Shown here: piece by piece, positions 17,248 to 26,447 of the stretch
Layout: every line of letters starts with the position of its first letter
How positions within the stretch are numbered: position 1 is the first letter of the stretch
Assembly (NCBI RefSeq): GCF_036241575.1
Contig: NZ_CP108455.1
Coordinates: 2,308,501 to 2,372,500, forward strand
Length of the DNA stretch: 64,000 nucleotides
Source of the DNA: Streptomyces sp. NBC_01267
GTDB taxonomy: Bacteria; Actinomycetota; Actinomycetes; Streptomycetales; Streptomycetaceae
Direction: 5' to 3'
Notes under the pieces: model-generated
The model's input: only the letters and a program-made list of their open reading frames with translations
Told to the model about the DNA's origin: nothing
Database searches by the model: none
Translations under genes and position numbers: made by a program

Positions 17248-18491
17248 GCCGAGACAGCGCCGCTTCCCCCGGACGCACCATACCCCCGTCTTCCTTACCG
17301 AGCCAGTGATTTGGATCTTGAAGGTAATGGGGCAGAAGGCTAATGAGTACGCGGGGTGCAGCCCACCCTTTCAGCGCACCGGGTGACGCGTTGAGCGGGT
17401 GTTTTCCCAGGATGCGGAGCACCTGGTCAGTTCGTCCCGAATCGCCTCGGCCTCCTTCGTGGTGCTCACAAAGGACCGCTCCAGCACATTGCCGTGCCAC
17501 ACCTACACGCCTATGGTCCGCTTATGAGCGAGAGTCGCGCCGATGACGCCGCGTCAGGGTGCCGGGCCGGCAGGGGCAGACAATGTGGAATGCCGCGGAC
17601 CGTCACTCCAAGGGTGAACCGGAGCCCGAACCGGCATCTGAGACCAGAACCGAGACCGACGACCGCAGAGCGGCCCGCTCACGACGACGCCGCCGCATCC
17701 TGTAATAGCAAAAGCCCCGGGTCACGGCGAGTGAGTTCTAATGGCTCGCCGATCTTTAAAATGTCGTCTTGATCTTGCTTTCTGACTCGCTGGTCTGGGC
17801 ACGGACCCGGGCCCGTAGGGCCGAGAGGGCGACGGGTGGAGTTGTTGCAGGCGGGATGGCAATGCCGTGTGTCTTGAGGAGTCTCCGGTTCTTCAGGAGG
17901 GTGCGGTGCATGGCAGTGCGGCTGCTGGCGAACAGTACGGCGAGAGGTTCCGCGGCCAGGGCGACCCGCAGACGAAGCACGGTGGCCAGGACCTGTTCGG
18001 GGAAGGCGAGCCACGTGGTCGGCCGCACGACGGCCCGTACCCCGCCATGGCCCAGCCCACGAGCCTCCGCAGCCATCAATAGTCGCCGCTGCCGCTCGTC
18101 CAGATGCGGGGAACAACACCGCGAACTTCACAGTGAGTTGGGTACGAATCTCGCCGGGGATACGCATACCGCACCAACGAGTCACCGGCCGGGAAGCAAT
18201 ACCTTGATGATCGGCAAGCCCTGAGGGTTCCCGCAATTCCTGGCGGGCGCACGAGACCTACGAGGAACAGGCGGGACGACGCCGGAAGGAAGCCGCCCCA
18301 GGTGTCGATGACGCACCGTGACACGGGCCCCGGGCTCTGCCGGTCCCGCCCCGCCCCGGCGTTCACCTGGTCGACACCCGCCCGACGGCCGGGATCCACC
18401 AGCCGGGCGGGTACGGATGCGTGGATGTGCCCAATCCTCGGCGCACCCACGCAGCGCCGCGCCCCGCCCCGCAGAGACACGTGGAGACCGA
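17248..18491. other. 1.24-kb gene-poor stretch with mobile-element debris
   Basis: Apart from the transposase remnant at 17759-18079, I find no frame with convincing codon use or family match. Several short open frames on both strands overlap one another, which is typical of decayed DNA. The right end, about 18300-18491, should hold the promoter of the secreted ParB-like gene. This stretch marks the right border of the biosynthetic cluster. Confidence 0.5.
17759..18079 (-). pseudogene. Transposase remnant (N-terminal helix-turn-helix part)
   Basis: A roughly 105-residue frame reads FPEQVLATVLRLRVALAAEP, then LAVLFASSRTAMHRTL and LKTHGIAIPP. This resembles the start of Streptomyces DDE transposases that have LATVLxLR, LAxLFGVSRxTI and LLxxHGxxIPP. 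No catalytic DDE part follows, so only a fragment is left. I see no paired terminal inverted repeats around it. Confidence 0.5.
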
Positions 18492-19871
18492 ATGACCGCC
18501 CCTGTCCGTACACAGTCCCAGCCCCGTCCCCCTCGCCTGCGCCGTCTGGGGGCGGGGCTCGCCGTGGGCGCGGTGGTGCTGGGCGGGGTGCTCGCGAGTG
18601 GGGGTACGGCCACGGCGGCAGCCACCACGGCCGGGAACGCCAAGACCGGGAGCCCCAAGGCCGGGGAACTGCTCGATGTCACCCTGGACCAGCTGCGTCC
18701 CACCCAGCCCGCCGTGGGCTTCGACCAGATCTACTACAAGCTCGGCCGCTACACGAGCACCAAGGACGAGGCGAACGGCGACTTCAACAAGCGGTTCGAC
18801 GACTGGTGCGAGACCAACGGCCAGGAGAAGGCCGCGAGTGTGAAGCCCGGCGCCAGGCTCTCCGACGCGTCGAGCTTCACCTGCACTGTCCCCGTCGGCA
18901 AGGAGACGGCCGAGACCCGCGCCGCGATGAAGACGGTCGTCGTCGGGCCTGGCGGGGTCCTGTACCTCACCGACGGGCACCACTCCCTGACGTCGTTCAT
19001 GGAGGCGCCCGACGGCGGCCCGAAGACCCACATCAGACTGCGCGTCGTGGACAATCTGAGCGGGCTCTCCACCGCCGCGTTCTGGAAGACCATGCAGGAG
19101 AACAAGTGGGTCTGGCTGCGTGACGAGAACAACCGGCCCATCACGACGGACCAGCTTCCCCAGCACCTCGGACTGGCCTACTTCCACGACGACCGCTATC
19201 GCAGCCTCGTCTACTTCACCCGGGACATCGGCTACCAGGCACCCGACGACGCGGCGGAGTTCCTGGAGTTCCAGTGGGGCACCTGGCTGCGTGAACGCGT
19301 CGACCTCGGCGCGTACGACCTGACCGCCCCCGCCTCGTACCTCTCCGCGATCCGCGCCGCCTCGGAGGCGATGTCGGCGACGCCCGGCGACACCGTCATC
19401 GCCGACGGCCGCACCGCCGACGAACTCGGCCGGATGAAGGAGTGGAACAACGGAAAGAAGGCGACCGGCGGCGAGTTCGGGAAGCTGAGCGCCCCGATCA
19501 CCGAGGCGAAGCCCGGCAAGCTCGCGTACGCCCTCGACTACCGGGCCGGCATCCCCGCCGCCCCCGCCTGTACGAAGACGGTGACCGGCAAGCACACCGG
19601 ACCGCTGGTCGTCTCCTCCGGCGTCACCTGCCTGGACGGTACGGAGCTGACCGGCCCCGTCGTGGTCGGCGCGGGCGGGAGCCTGGTGGCGAAGGGCGCC
19701 GCGATCACCGGGCCCGTCCAGGCGGTCGGCGCCCGTACGGTACAGATCTGCGGTACGTCGCTGACGGGCCCGCTCTCCGTGGTCGGCACGAAGGAGCGGC
19801 TGACCCTGTCGGGTCCCGGCTGCACCCCGAACACCTTGAAGGGACCCGTCCAGCTGGTCGGCAACCCGTAA
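18492..19871 (+). CDS. Secreted ParB/Srx-like nuclease-fold protein
   Basis: The 459-residue protein starts with a signal peptide: an Arg-rich region (RPPRLRRLGAG) followed by a long hydrophobic stretch ending near TATAAA, residue about 40. The next part has VTLDQLRPTQPAVGFDQI and LTDGHHSLTSF, matching the ParB-like nuclease-fold family PF08857. The C-terminal 110 residues carry repeated TGPLVV, TGPVVV and TGPVQAV units with Cys pairs, like a surface beta-structure. The ATG at 18492 follows GGAG and opens directly on the signal peptide; the in-frame extension to 18318 is rejected. Function outside the cell is unknown; family members are often called ParB only because of the fold. Confidence 0.82.
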   Translation: MTAPVRTQSQPRPPRLRRLGAGLAVGAVVLGGVLASGGTATAAATTAGNAKTGSPKAGELLDVTLDQLRPTQPAVGFDQIYYKLGRYTSTKDEANGDFNKRFDDWCETNGQEKAASVKPGARLSDASSFTCTVPVGKETAETRAAMKTVVVGPGGVLYLTDGHHSLTSFMEAPDGGPKTHIRLRVVDNLSGLSTAAFWKTMQENKWVWLRDENNRPITTDQLPQHLGLAYFHDDRYRSLVYFTRDIGYQAPDDAAEFLEFQWGTWLRERVDLGAYDLTAPASYLSAIRAASEAMSATPGDTVIADGRTADELGRMKEWNNGKKATGGEFGKLSAPITEAKPGKLAYALDYRAGIPAAPACTKTVTGKHTGPLVVSSGVTCLDGTELTGPVVVGAGGSLVAKGAAITGPVQAVGARTVQICGTSLTGPLSVVGTKERLTLSGPGCTPNTLKGPVQLVGNP

Positions 19872-19927
19872 TCCGCCGGGCCGGGCGGAAATCCCGGACC
19901 CGGCGGAGAACGACCGGACAGGTCCTG

Positions 19928-19951
19928 GCCAGTGCCGGTCGCGGCACTGGC
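19928..19951. terminator. Hairpin terminator between convergent genes
   Basis: A perfect 10-bp stem, GCCAGTGCCG at 19928-19937 with its complement at 19942-19951, and a GTCG tetraloop. It lies between the convergent ParB-like and beta-propeller genes and touches the latter's stop codon. Confidence 0.7.
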
Positions 19952-20946
19952 TAGCGGTTCAGACGGGCGCGGACGAAGTTGGGGTCCGTGCCCGTGAGGT
20001 AGGCGGCGCTGCCGACGTAGACGGTGTCGCCGCGCAGTGTGACGGACGTGGGGTTCTGGAGGCCGTCGGCTCCGGTCAGGACGGTGGAGTGGGAGCCGTC
20101 GGTCTGGATGAGGGCGACCTCGCTGGGGCCGTTGAGGGCGGCCAGCATCTGGTCGCCGTGGCCGGTGAAGGCGAAGTCGTCGATCCCGGGCAGACCGGTG
20201 GCGCGGGTCCGGACCGGGCCACTGCGCCCGTCGCCGAGGATAGGGATGCGCAGGACGGTGCCCTTGTCGAGGTTGGTGGCCCACACCGCCCCGTCATGGA
20301 TCTTCAGGCCGTTGGCGCCGAGGAATCCGGTGGAGGCCAGTTCGGGGGCCGTGGACCACGCGGTGGGCACGCCGCCGGTGACGGGCACGCTCCAGATGGT
20401 GCCGAGGGCGGAGTCGGTGACGTAGAGGGTCCCGGTCCGCGGGTCCAGGGCCAGGCCGTTGGGAAGGCCGGTCGCGGGCAGCGCGGCGATGCGCTGCGGT
20501 TTGCCGCCGGGGCGCAGACGCCACACGCCGGTCAGGTCGGCGGTGCCGGTGGCGTACAGGAAGTACAGGGTGCCGTCGTGGGCGCGGACGATGCCGACGG
20601 TCAGGGGGAAGCCCAGGGCCGGGGTGTGGACGCCGTCGTCGGCGGGCCGGGGCAGGGTCGCCAGGATGCGGACAGCGCCCCCGGGAGAGATCCGGGCGAC
20701 CTGGCGGGCCTCCGCGAAGGTGACGTACGCACTGCCGTCGGGGGCCATGGCGATGTTCTCCGGCGTCTGTTTCTTGGCCAGGTCGAGGTGCAGGGCGATC
20801 CGTGCGTTGCTCAGCGGGGCGGAGACGGCCGACGCCGGAACCGGGCTGATCGTCGTGACCGCGATCGCGGTCGCGGACAGCACGGCAACCGCAGCGGCGG
20901 TCCTGACCAGCTTCTTGGACAGCTTCTTGGACAGTTCCTTGGACAT
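19951..20946 (-). CDS. Secreted ScyD/ScyE-like or SMP-30-like beta-propeller protein
   Basis: The 331-residue protein begins with Lys-rich MSKELSKKLSKKL, then a hydrophobic signal segment ending near SAVSA. The body has repeated six-bladed propeller strands: ENIAMAPDGSAYVTF, LPNGLALDPRTGTLYVTDS, GANGLKIHDGAVWATN. This resembles NHL/SMP-30 and ScyD/ScyE family proteins, which bind or hydrolyse small molecules or have structural roles. No catalytic metal site is obvious. The ATG at 20944-20946 with AGTGAAGG upstream is chosen; the frame continues to 21414 but that part is repeat-rich noise. Confidence 0.75.
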   Translation of the reverse strand: MSKELSKKLSKKLVRTAAAVAVLSATAIAVTTISPVPASAVSAPLSNARIALHLDLAKKQTPENIAMAPDGSAYVTFAEARQVARISPGGAVRILATLPRPADDGVHTPALGFPLTVGIVRAHDGTLYFLYATGTADLTGVWRLRPGGKPQRIAALPATGLPNGLALDPRTGTLYVTDSALGTIWSVPVTGGVPTAWSTAPELASTGFLGANGLKIHDGAVWATNLDKGTVLRIPILGDGRSGPVRTRATGLPGIDDFAFTGHGDQMLAALNGPSEVALIQTDGSHSTVLTGADGLQNPTSVTLRGDTVYVGSAAYLTGTDPNFVRARLNR

Positions 20947-21055
20947 GATGCCTTCACTGTTTTCGGGCATGCGGCAGCGGTACGCCGGCGCACAGGTCGG
21001 GTGGGTGGCTTTGCCCGGGGCGCCGTGCGCCAGGGGCTGCTCGGGGCCCGGCCGG

Positions 21056-21140
21056 ATGTCGGCCGTGCCCGGGTGGATGTCGGCCGGGCTCGGGGGATGT
21101 CGGCCGGGCCCGGGGGATGTCGGCCGGGCCCGGGTGGATG
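21056..21140. repeat. Tandem repeat of about 20-21 bp, four copies
   Basis: ATGTCGGCCG occurs at 21056, 21077, 21097 and 21117, each followed by a G/C-rich half unit close to GGCCCGGG. It lies between the XRE regulator gene and the propeller gene, upstream of the latter. It may be a slippage product or a cluster of protein-binding sites. Confidence 0.8.
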
Positions 21141-21182
21141 GGCGCTCGCGGATGCAGGCCCGTCGTCCGGTGGTGTGTGAGG

Positions 21183-22070
21183 TCAGCCGGCCTCGGCGCG
21201 GGCCGCCGGTCGCGCCGGATCGCCCTGAGTGAGAATCTGGGCGAGCAGGGCCAGCGTGGTCCGGGCGGGTGAGTCGGCCTCCGTGGTGGCGACCACGATG
21301 TTCTGGCCCGGCCCCTGACTCAGGGTCTGCTGGGTGACGGTCAGCGGGCCGACGAGCGGATGCCGCATCCCGTAGGCCGCAACGGTGCAGGCCTTGACGC
21401 GGTGGTCGGCCCACATCGAGGCGAAGTCCGTGCTCTTCGCGCTCAGTTCACCCACCAGTGCGTGCAGCGCGGCGTCGTCCGGGTACTGGCCCGCCACCAG
21501 GCGCAGATTCCCCACCACGGCCCTGGCCTTGCTCGGCCAGTCCGCGTACAGGTCACGGGTATGGGGGTCGAGGAACACCAGCCGGGCCATGTTGGGACGC
21601 TCGGCCGGCCGGTCCGCAGCACGGGGGTCCAGGTGCGAGGCGAACAGTGCGTGGCCCAGCCGGTTCCAGGCCAGGACGTCACTGCGGCGGCCGGTCACGA
21701 TCGCCGGGACGTCCGCCAGGACCTCCAGCAACTGGCCGGTCGCCTCCGTCACACGCTCCGGCGCGGGCCGTCGGCCTCGGCCGGCGCCCTTGGCCGACCG
21801 GGCCAGGTTGTGCAGGTGCAGGCGCTCGGACTCGTCCAGCCGCAGAGCACGGGCGATCGCGTCCAGCACCTCCGGCGAGGCGTTCAGCGACTGTCCCTGT
21901 TCCAGCCGGGTGTAGTAGGAGGTGCTCACACCTGCCAGCAGCGCCAACTCCTCACGTCGAAGACCCGGCACGCGCCGCCGTTCCCCGTAGGTGGGGACCC
22001 CGAGATCCTCAGGAAGCAGCTGGGAGCGCCGCGTCTGCAGGAAGTCCCCGAGCTGCCCTTTTCCGTTCAT
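21183..22070 (-). CDS. XRE-family regulator with MmyB-like ligand-binding domain
   Basis: The 295-residue protein has an N-terminal Cro/CI helix-turn-helix (PGLRREELALLAGVSTSYYT, then RLEQGQ) and a C-terminal part with DVPAIVTGRRSDVLAWN, typical of the MmyB-like PAS-type domain. Such proteins are common in streptomycetes and usually regulate a divergently transcribed neighbour, here the AhpD-fold gene. The ATG at 22068-22070 gives a normal length; the in-frame extension to 22835 overlaps that neighbour on the other strand and is rejected. The Shine-Dalgarno is poor, so a leaderless or slightly different start is possible. Confidence 0.88.
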   Translation of the reverse strand: MNGKGQLGDFLQTRRSQLLPEDLGVPTYGERRRVPGLRREELALLAGVSTSYYTRLEQGQSLNASPEVLDAIARALRLDESERLHLHNLARSAKGAGRGRRPAPERVTEATGQLLEVLADVPAIVTGRRSDVLAWNRLGHALFASHLDPRAADRPAERPNMARLVFLDPHTRDLYADWPSKARAVVGNLRLVAGQYPDDAALHALVGELSAKSTDFASMWADHRVKACTVAAYGMRHPLVGPLTVTQQTLSQGPGQNIVVATTEADSPARTTLALLAQILTQGDPARPAARAEAG

Positions 22071-22247
22071 GGATCCGAGTATGGGCCGAGCCGAAACACA
22101 CAGCCTGTCCCTGCTGGGGGTAGGCACCAGTGTGTCCGGTCGCGAGCAGCGGACGCCTGCGTGACGCGGGCCACATCCGCCCATGTCACATCCCGCCGAG
22201 CCGGTCCGTCCAAGGGGGTGTAAGCGCCAACAACCAAGGAGTGCACC

Positions 22248-22721
22248 ATGGACGCCCGCTTGAACCCGTTCAGCAGCCCGGTCGCGGCCAAGTCCCTCAA
22301 GCACATCATCGCGGCGGGCACCGTGCTCGCGGAGTCGACTCTGCCGCTCGCGACGCAGGAGCTGGTGAAGATCCGTGCCAGTCAGATCAACGGCTGCACG
22401 GGCTGCCTCGACATGCACACCAAGGAGGCCGCGCACGCCGGTGAGACCTCGGTACGCCTCAACCTGGTCGCGGCCTGGCGGGAGGCCACGGTCTTCACCG
22501 ACGCCGAGCGCGCCGCCCTGGAGATCGCGGAGCAGGGCACCCGCCTCGCCGACGCGGCCGGTGGGGTCACCGACGAGGCCTGGGCGAATGCCGCCAAGTA
22601 CTACGACGAGGACCAGCTCGCCGCCCTGGTGTTCGTCATCGCCGTCATCAACGCCTTCAACCGCCTGAACGTCATCGTCCAGCAGCCCGCCGGGGACTAC
22701 CAGGTCGGACAGCACGGATAA
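22248..22721 (+). CDS. Carboxymuconolactone decarboxylase/AhpD-fold protein
   Basis: The 157-residue protein has the AhpD-like core with redox motif INGCTGCLDMHTKEA: the two cysteines two residues apart and the following His form the peroxidase-linked disulfide site. YYDEDQLAALVFVIAVINAFNRL is the usual C-terminal helix. Members act as alkylhydroperoxidases or oxidative-stress proteins. AAGGAG at 22235-22240 precedes the ATG. It is divergent from the XRE regulator across 177 bases and probably controlled by it. Confidence 0.9.
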   Translation: MDARLNPFSSPVAAKSLKHIIAAGTVLAESTLPLATQELVKIRASQINGCTGCLDMHTKEAAHAGETSVRLNLVAAWREATVFTDAERAALEIAEQGTRLADAAGGVTDEAWANAAKYYDEDQLAALVFVIAVINAFNRLNVIVQQPAGDYQVGQHG

Positions 22722-22776
22722 CGACGGAACGACGGACCCGGGGCCGCGCGTCGGCGCAGGAACCGGTGTCCCACCC

Positions 22777-22824
22777 GCCCCGCCCGCCCACCTCACCGCA
22801 GTGTCAGCGCGGGGCGGGCGGGGC
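22777..22824. terminator. Bidirectional GC-rich terminator
   Basis: A 13-bp perfect inverted repeat: GCCCCGCCCGCCC at 22777-22789 and its complement at 22812-22824. It separates the rightward AhpD-fold gene from the leftward membrane-protein gene. Confidence 0.7.
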
Positions 22825-22848
22825 CTCACCGGCATGTACCGCGCCCTG

Positions 22849-23196
22849 TCAGCGGCGGACGACCGCTACCAAGCAGACCACCTGCACCACGGTCGTGTCC
22901 CCAGGGCCGAGGGTTGCCGTGTCCTCCGGGATGGCGAACGTGTGGGCCTCCGCCGTCCGGACCGGGTGGGGCGGGCAGTCGTCGGCGCCGGTGTAGCACT
23001 CTGCACGGTCCCGGTCCGCGCCGGTGCAGTCCAGGGCGGCCCGCGTCGCGTAGGGGCTGGGCGGCGGTCCGGGGTCGCTGCTGTTGTCGAGTATCTGCGT
23101 CGCCGCGTATCCGGCGGCGCTGACGGCCAGGGCCGCGACCAGGAAGATACGGGTGACGCGCGGGACCCGAGCCGGCTCGGGGTCGGTGTCAGTCAT
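22849..23196 (-). CDS. Small single-pass membrane or exported protein, unknown
   Basis: A 115-residue protein with an N-terminal cytoplasmic tail of about 15 residues, one hydrophobic segment (IFLVAALAVSAAGYAATQI), and an outer part with five Cys, including DCTGADRDRAECYTGADDCP, which may form disulfides. Its ATG at 23194-23196 overlaps the end of the upstream gene by eight bases, so both are in one operon. No family recognised. Confidence 0.65.
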   Translation of the reverse strand: MTDTDPEPARVPRVTRIFLVAALAVSAAGYAATQILDNSSDPGPPPSPYATRAALDCTGADRDRAECYTGADDCPPHPVRTAEAHTFAIPEDTATLGPGDTTVVQVVCLVAVVRR

Positions 23197-23575
23197 CGTG
23201 GGAACACCCGATGAACGAAAATGCCCGGACCTGCGGGCCGTTGGCGCCGGAGTCCTCCTGGCGCGCCTGCGCGAGAAGCTTCCTACAGGTCTCCCGCGCC
23301 GAGTCGCCGGGACATTCGTCCTCGATCCGCTCGCACACGGCTTGCGGGTCGGCCTGCTGGGGCGTCCGTGGAGAGCCGCCGGTCTCCCACGCGCCGATGC
23401 CGTACGAGACGCCGACCACGACCAGGACCATCGCGGCGAACACCATGAGCGGCCGGAGCCGTTCCGACCCCCGGCGTAACCGCCGCGTCCGGGCGCGGGC
23501 CGGGGCCTCCGCCCCGGGTATCGACCGGGTGAGTCTTCGCTTCCAGTACACAAGACGGTAGTAGTGCTTGAGCAC
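23189..23575 (-). CDS. Small single-pass membrane protein, unknown
   Basis: A 128-residue protein with a very basic N-terminus (RRLTRSIPG, RTRRLRRGSERLR), one transmembrane segment LMVFAAMVLVVVGVSYGIGA near 45-64, and an outer part with CERIEDECPGDSARETC and a late Cys. The GTG at 23573-23575 follows GAGGAGGGG. The pair with the next gene looks like a two-gene operon of cell-surface proteins that share Cys-rich outer parts. Function unknown. Confidence 0.65.
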   Translation of the reverse strand: MLKHYYRLVYWKRRLTRSIPGAEAPARARTRRLRRGSERLRPLMVFAAMVLVVVGVSYGIGAWETGGSPRTPQQADPQAVCERIEDECPGDSARETCRKLLAQARQEDSGANGPQVRAFSFIGCSHDD

Positions 23576-23743
23576 CGCCGCCCCCTCCTCTTGATCAGCC
23601 GCGCCGCTGCCACGGTACAAGGAGCCACTGACAACACCGGGCCCGCGCAGTTCCGCGCGGATCCCCAACGGCCCTTCAACAGGCCGGTGTTGACAAGGGG
23701 GAGGGAACGGTCAGCGCACCTCGCACCGCCCCGTCACGCCGAA

Positions 23744-23774
23744 GGCCCCGGCCCGCCGAAGCGGAGCCGGGGCC
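23744..23774. terminator. Terminator after glyS
   Basis: A 9-bp perfect stem, GGCCCCGGC at 23744-23752 with its complement at 23766-23774, lies 25 bases after the leftward glyS stop. Confidence 0.65.
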
Positions 23775-23798
23775 CTCGGGGTGTGCGTACGACCAGGG

Positions 23799-25181
23799 TC
23801 AGCAGCCGAGCAGCCGGCCGCCCAGGTACGACTGGATCTGGTCCAGCGAGACACGCTCCTGCTTCATCGTGTCGCGCTCGCGGACCGTCACCGCGTTGTC
23901 GTCGAGGGTGTCGAAGTCGACCGTGACGCAGAACGGCGTGCCGATCTCGTCCTGGCGGCGGTAGCGGCGGCCGATCGCGCCCGCGTCGTCGAACTCGATG
24001 TTCCAGTTGCGGCGCAGGTCCGTCGCCAGGCCCTTGGCCTTCGGCGAGAGCTGCGGGTTGCGGGAGAGCGGGAGGACCGCGACCTTGACCGGCGCCAGGC
24101 GCGGGTCGAGGCGCATCACGGTGCGCTTCTCCATGACGCCCTTGGCATTGGGCGCCTCGTCCTCGATGTACGCGTCGAGCATGAAGGCCAGCATCGCGCG
24201 GCCGACACCCGCCGCGGGCTCGATGACGTACGGGGTCCAGCGCTCGCCCTTCTCCTGGTCGAAGAAGGAGAGGTCGGTGCCGGAGGCCTTGGAGTGCGCG
24301 CCGAGGTCGTAGTCGGTGCGGTTGGCGACGCCTTCCAGCTCGCCCCACTCGCTGCCGCCGAAGCGGAAGCGGTACTCGATGTCAGCGGTGCGCTTGGAGT
24401 AGTGGGAGAGCTTCTCCTTGGGGTGCTCGTACCAGCGCATGTTCTCCTCGCGCATACCGAGGTCGCGGTACCAGTTCCAGCGCTGCTCCATCCAGTATTC
24501 CTGCCACTGCTCGTCCTCGCCCGGCTTGACGAAGAACTCCATCTCCATCTGCTCGAACTCGCGGGTGCGGAAGATGAAGTTGCCCGGAGTGATCTCGTTC
24601 CGGAAGGACTTACCCATCTGCGCGATGCCGAACGGCGGCTTCTTGCGCGAAGTCTGCTGCACCTGGCCGAAGTTGGTGAAGATGCCCTGGGCCGTCTCGG
24701 GGCGCAGGTAGGCGACGGAGCCGCTGTCCTGGGTCGGGCCGAGGTGGGTGGAGAGCAGACCGGAGAAGTTCTTGGGCTCGGTGAAGGTGCCCTTGTTGCC
24801 GCAGTTGGGGCAGTTGAGGTCGGCGAGGCCGTTCGCGGGGGCGTGGCCGTGCTTCTCCTCGTACGCCTCCTCCAAGTGGTCCGCGCGGAACCGCTTGTGG
24901 CAGGAGGTGCATTCGGTCAGCGGGTCCGAGAAGGTCGCCACATGGCCGGAGGCCTCCCAGGTCTCGGGGGCCAGGATGACCGACGAGTCGAGACCGACCA
25001 CGTCCTCGCGCGAGGTGACCATGTAGCGCCACCACTGACGCTTCAGGTTCTCCTTCAGCTCGACACCCAGGGGCCCGTAGTCCCAGGCGGCTCGCTGACC
25101 ACCGTAGATCTCACTGGAGGGGTAGACGAAGCCACGGCGCTTGCTCAGGCTGACGATGGTGTCGATCTTGTCGGCGGCCAC
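23799..25181 (-). CDS. glyS: Glycine--tRNA ligase
   Basis: The 460-residue protein is the homodimeric, class II bacterial/eukaryotic-type glycyl-tRNA synthetase, charging tRNA-Gly. Visible features are [15 protein letters not shown] near the start, two zinc-ribbon-like Cys pairs (CTSCHKRF and CPNCGNKG), motif 2 around FRNEITPG and [14 protein letters not shown], motif 3 [10 protein letters not shown], and the anticodon-binding end. The GTG at 25179-25181 with GAAGAGAG upstream gives the usual length; the frame extends to 25505 but that part would overlap the zinc promoter. It is monocistronic and divergent from the zinc uptake operon. Confidence 0.97.
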   Translation of the reverse strand: MAADKIDTIVSLSKRRGFVYPSSEIYGGQRAAWDYGPLGVELKENLKRQWWRYMVTSREDVVGLDSSVILAPETWEASGHVATFSDPLTECTSCHKRFRADHLEEAYEEKHGHAPANGLADLNCPNCGNKGTFTEPKNFSGLLSTHLGPTQDSGSVAYLRPETAQGIFTNFGQVQQTSRKKPPFGIAQMGKSFRNEITPGNFIFRTREFEQMEMEFFVKPGEDEQWQEYWMEQRWNWYRDLGMREENMRWYEHPKEKLSHYSKRTADIEYRFRFGGSEWGELEGVANRTDYDLGAHSKASGTDLSFFDQEKGERWTPYVIEPAAGVGRAMLAFMLDAYIEDEAPNAKGVMEKRTVMRLDPRLAPVKVAVLPLSRNPQLSPKAKGLATDLRRNWNIEFDDAGAIGRRYRRQDEIGTPFCVTVDFDTLDDNAVTVRERDTMKQERVSLDQIQSYLGGRLLGC

Positions 25182-25355
25182 GGTGCTCTCTTCATTACGA
25201 CGATTGCGAACAGCGGAATGCCTCAGGTTACCGGCGGCTGCACCCCCTGGATCAAATCGGTTCCCTGTTCCCGGGCCGTTCTCGCGCAGTTCCCGCGTGA
25301 CCGCTGCCCGGTTCGCGTGAAGATCGACCGGATGCGAGGGCTCCAACCTTCCTTG

Positions 25356-25393
25356 TTGACAATCGTTTCCACTTTTGTTGAAAATGACTGTCA
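25356..25393 (+). promoter_or_regulatory. znuA promoter with two Zur boxes
   Basis: TGAAAATGACTGTCA at 25379-25393 matches the actinobacterial Zur consensus TGAAAATGATTTTCA at 13 of 15 positions. TGACAATCGTTTCCA at 25357-25371 matches at 11 of 15, 22 bases upstream. A -35 TTGACA is at 25356-25361 inside the upstream box; 17 bases later a weak -10, TGAAAA, starts the downstream box. Transcription would then begin at or next to the A of the ATG at 25393, implying a leaderless mRNA. Zinc-bound Zur on these boxes would block the promoter. Confidence 0.8.
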
Positions 25394-26355
25394 TGAACGT
25401 ACGACGCCTCATACCCGTCAGCGCGGCCTCCGCAGCGGTCGCACTCGGGCTGGTCGCCCTCTCCGCATGCTCCGCTTCCTCCGCCGCCGACAAGAACGAC
25501 GGCAAACTCCACGTCGTGGCGTCGTTCTACCCGCTCCAGTACCTGACGCAGGAGATAGGCGGAAGCCACGTCTCCGTCACCAACCTGACGAAGCCGGGCG
25601 TCGAGCCGCACGACCTGGAACTCAGCCCCAAGCAGACCGTCGGCCTCTCCGACGCCGACGCGATCGTCTACCTGAAGGGCCTCCAGCCCGCCGTGGACGA
25701 AGCGATCAAGCAGTCCGGCGTGAAGCACACCGCCGACGTGGCCACCATGACCTCGCTCGAAACGCACGGCACCGAGGTGGACGGCCACCACCACACCACC
25801 GGGGACAACGCCTCCCACTCGGAGAGCGAAGCAGGGCTCGACCCGCACATCTGGCTCGACCCGGTGAAGTACGCCGAGATCGCCAAGGGCGTCGACAAGA
25901 CCCTCGCCGCCGCCGATCCGGCCCACAGGGCGGACTACCGGAAGAACACCGACGCGCTGGTCAAGAAGCTGGACGCGCTCAATACGCAGTACGTGGACGG
26001 GCTGCGGAACCGCACGTCCGACACCTTCGTCACCACCCACGCCGCCTTCGGCTATCTCGCCGAGCGCTACGGCCTCACCGAGGAGGCCATCAGCGGCATC
26101 GACCCGGAGAGCGAGCCGAGCATCTCGCGCATGAAGGACCTGCACGCGCTCGCCGAGCAGCACCACGTCTCCACGGTCTTCTTCGAGACCATCACCAGCC
26201 CGGACACCGCGAAGACCCTCGCCAGTGATCTGCACGTGAAGACGGACGTCCTGGACCCGCTGGAAGGCATCACGGACAAGTCCAGGGGCCGTGACTACAT
26301 CCAGGTCATGCAGTCCAACCTCGTCGCGCTCCAGAAGGCGCTCGGCGCCAAGTGA
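25393..26355 (+). CDS. znuA: Zinc ABC transporter substrate-binding lipoprotein
   Basis: The 320-residue protein has a lipoprotein signal with lipobox LSAC, then a cluster A-I solute-binding domain: [21 protein letters not shown] (a metal His), a His-rich loop [12 protein letters not shown] near 130-145, LDPHIWLDP (second His), [14 protein letters not shown] (third His) and FFETITSP. It captures zinc outside the membrane and passes it to ZnuB. The ATG at 25393 is favoured because it gives the cleanest signal peptide and fits leaderless transcription; ATG at 25384 is an alternative. It is first in znuA-znuC-znuB-zur. Confidence 0.96.
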   Translation: MNVRRLIPVSAASAAVALGLVALSACSASSAADKNDGKLHVVASFYPLQYLTQEIGGSHVSVTNLTKPGVEPHDLELSPKQTVGLSDADAIVYLKGLQPAVDEAIKQSGVKHTADVATMTSLETHGTEVDGHHHTTGDNASHSESEAGLDPHIWLDPVKYAEIAKGVDKTLAAADPAHRADYRKNTDALVKKLDALNTQYVDGLRNRTSDTFVTTHAAFGYLAERYGLTEEAISGIDPESEPSISRMKDLHALAEQHHVSTVFFETITSPDTAKTLASDLHVKTDVLDPLEGITDKSRGRDYIQVMQSNLVALQKALGAK

Positions 26356-26447
26356 ACCCCCCGCGCGACGTGAACACCCCGGCCCCGGCGGACCGGCACA
26401 CCAGAACACCGGTACCAGCACCAGCACCGACATCGGAGGCGCGAGCC

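Noticed and set aside
22071..22835. Extended N-terminus for the XRE regulator
   Set aside because: It is antisense to the AhpD-fold gene and would add about 255 residues foreign to the family.
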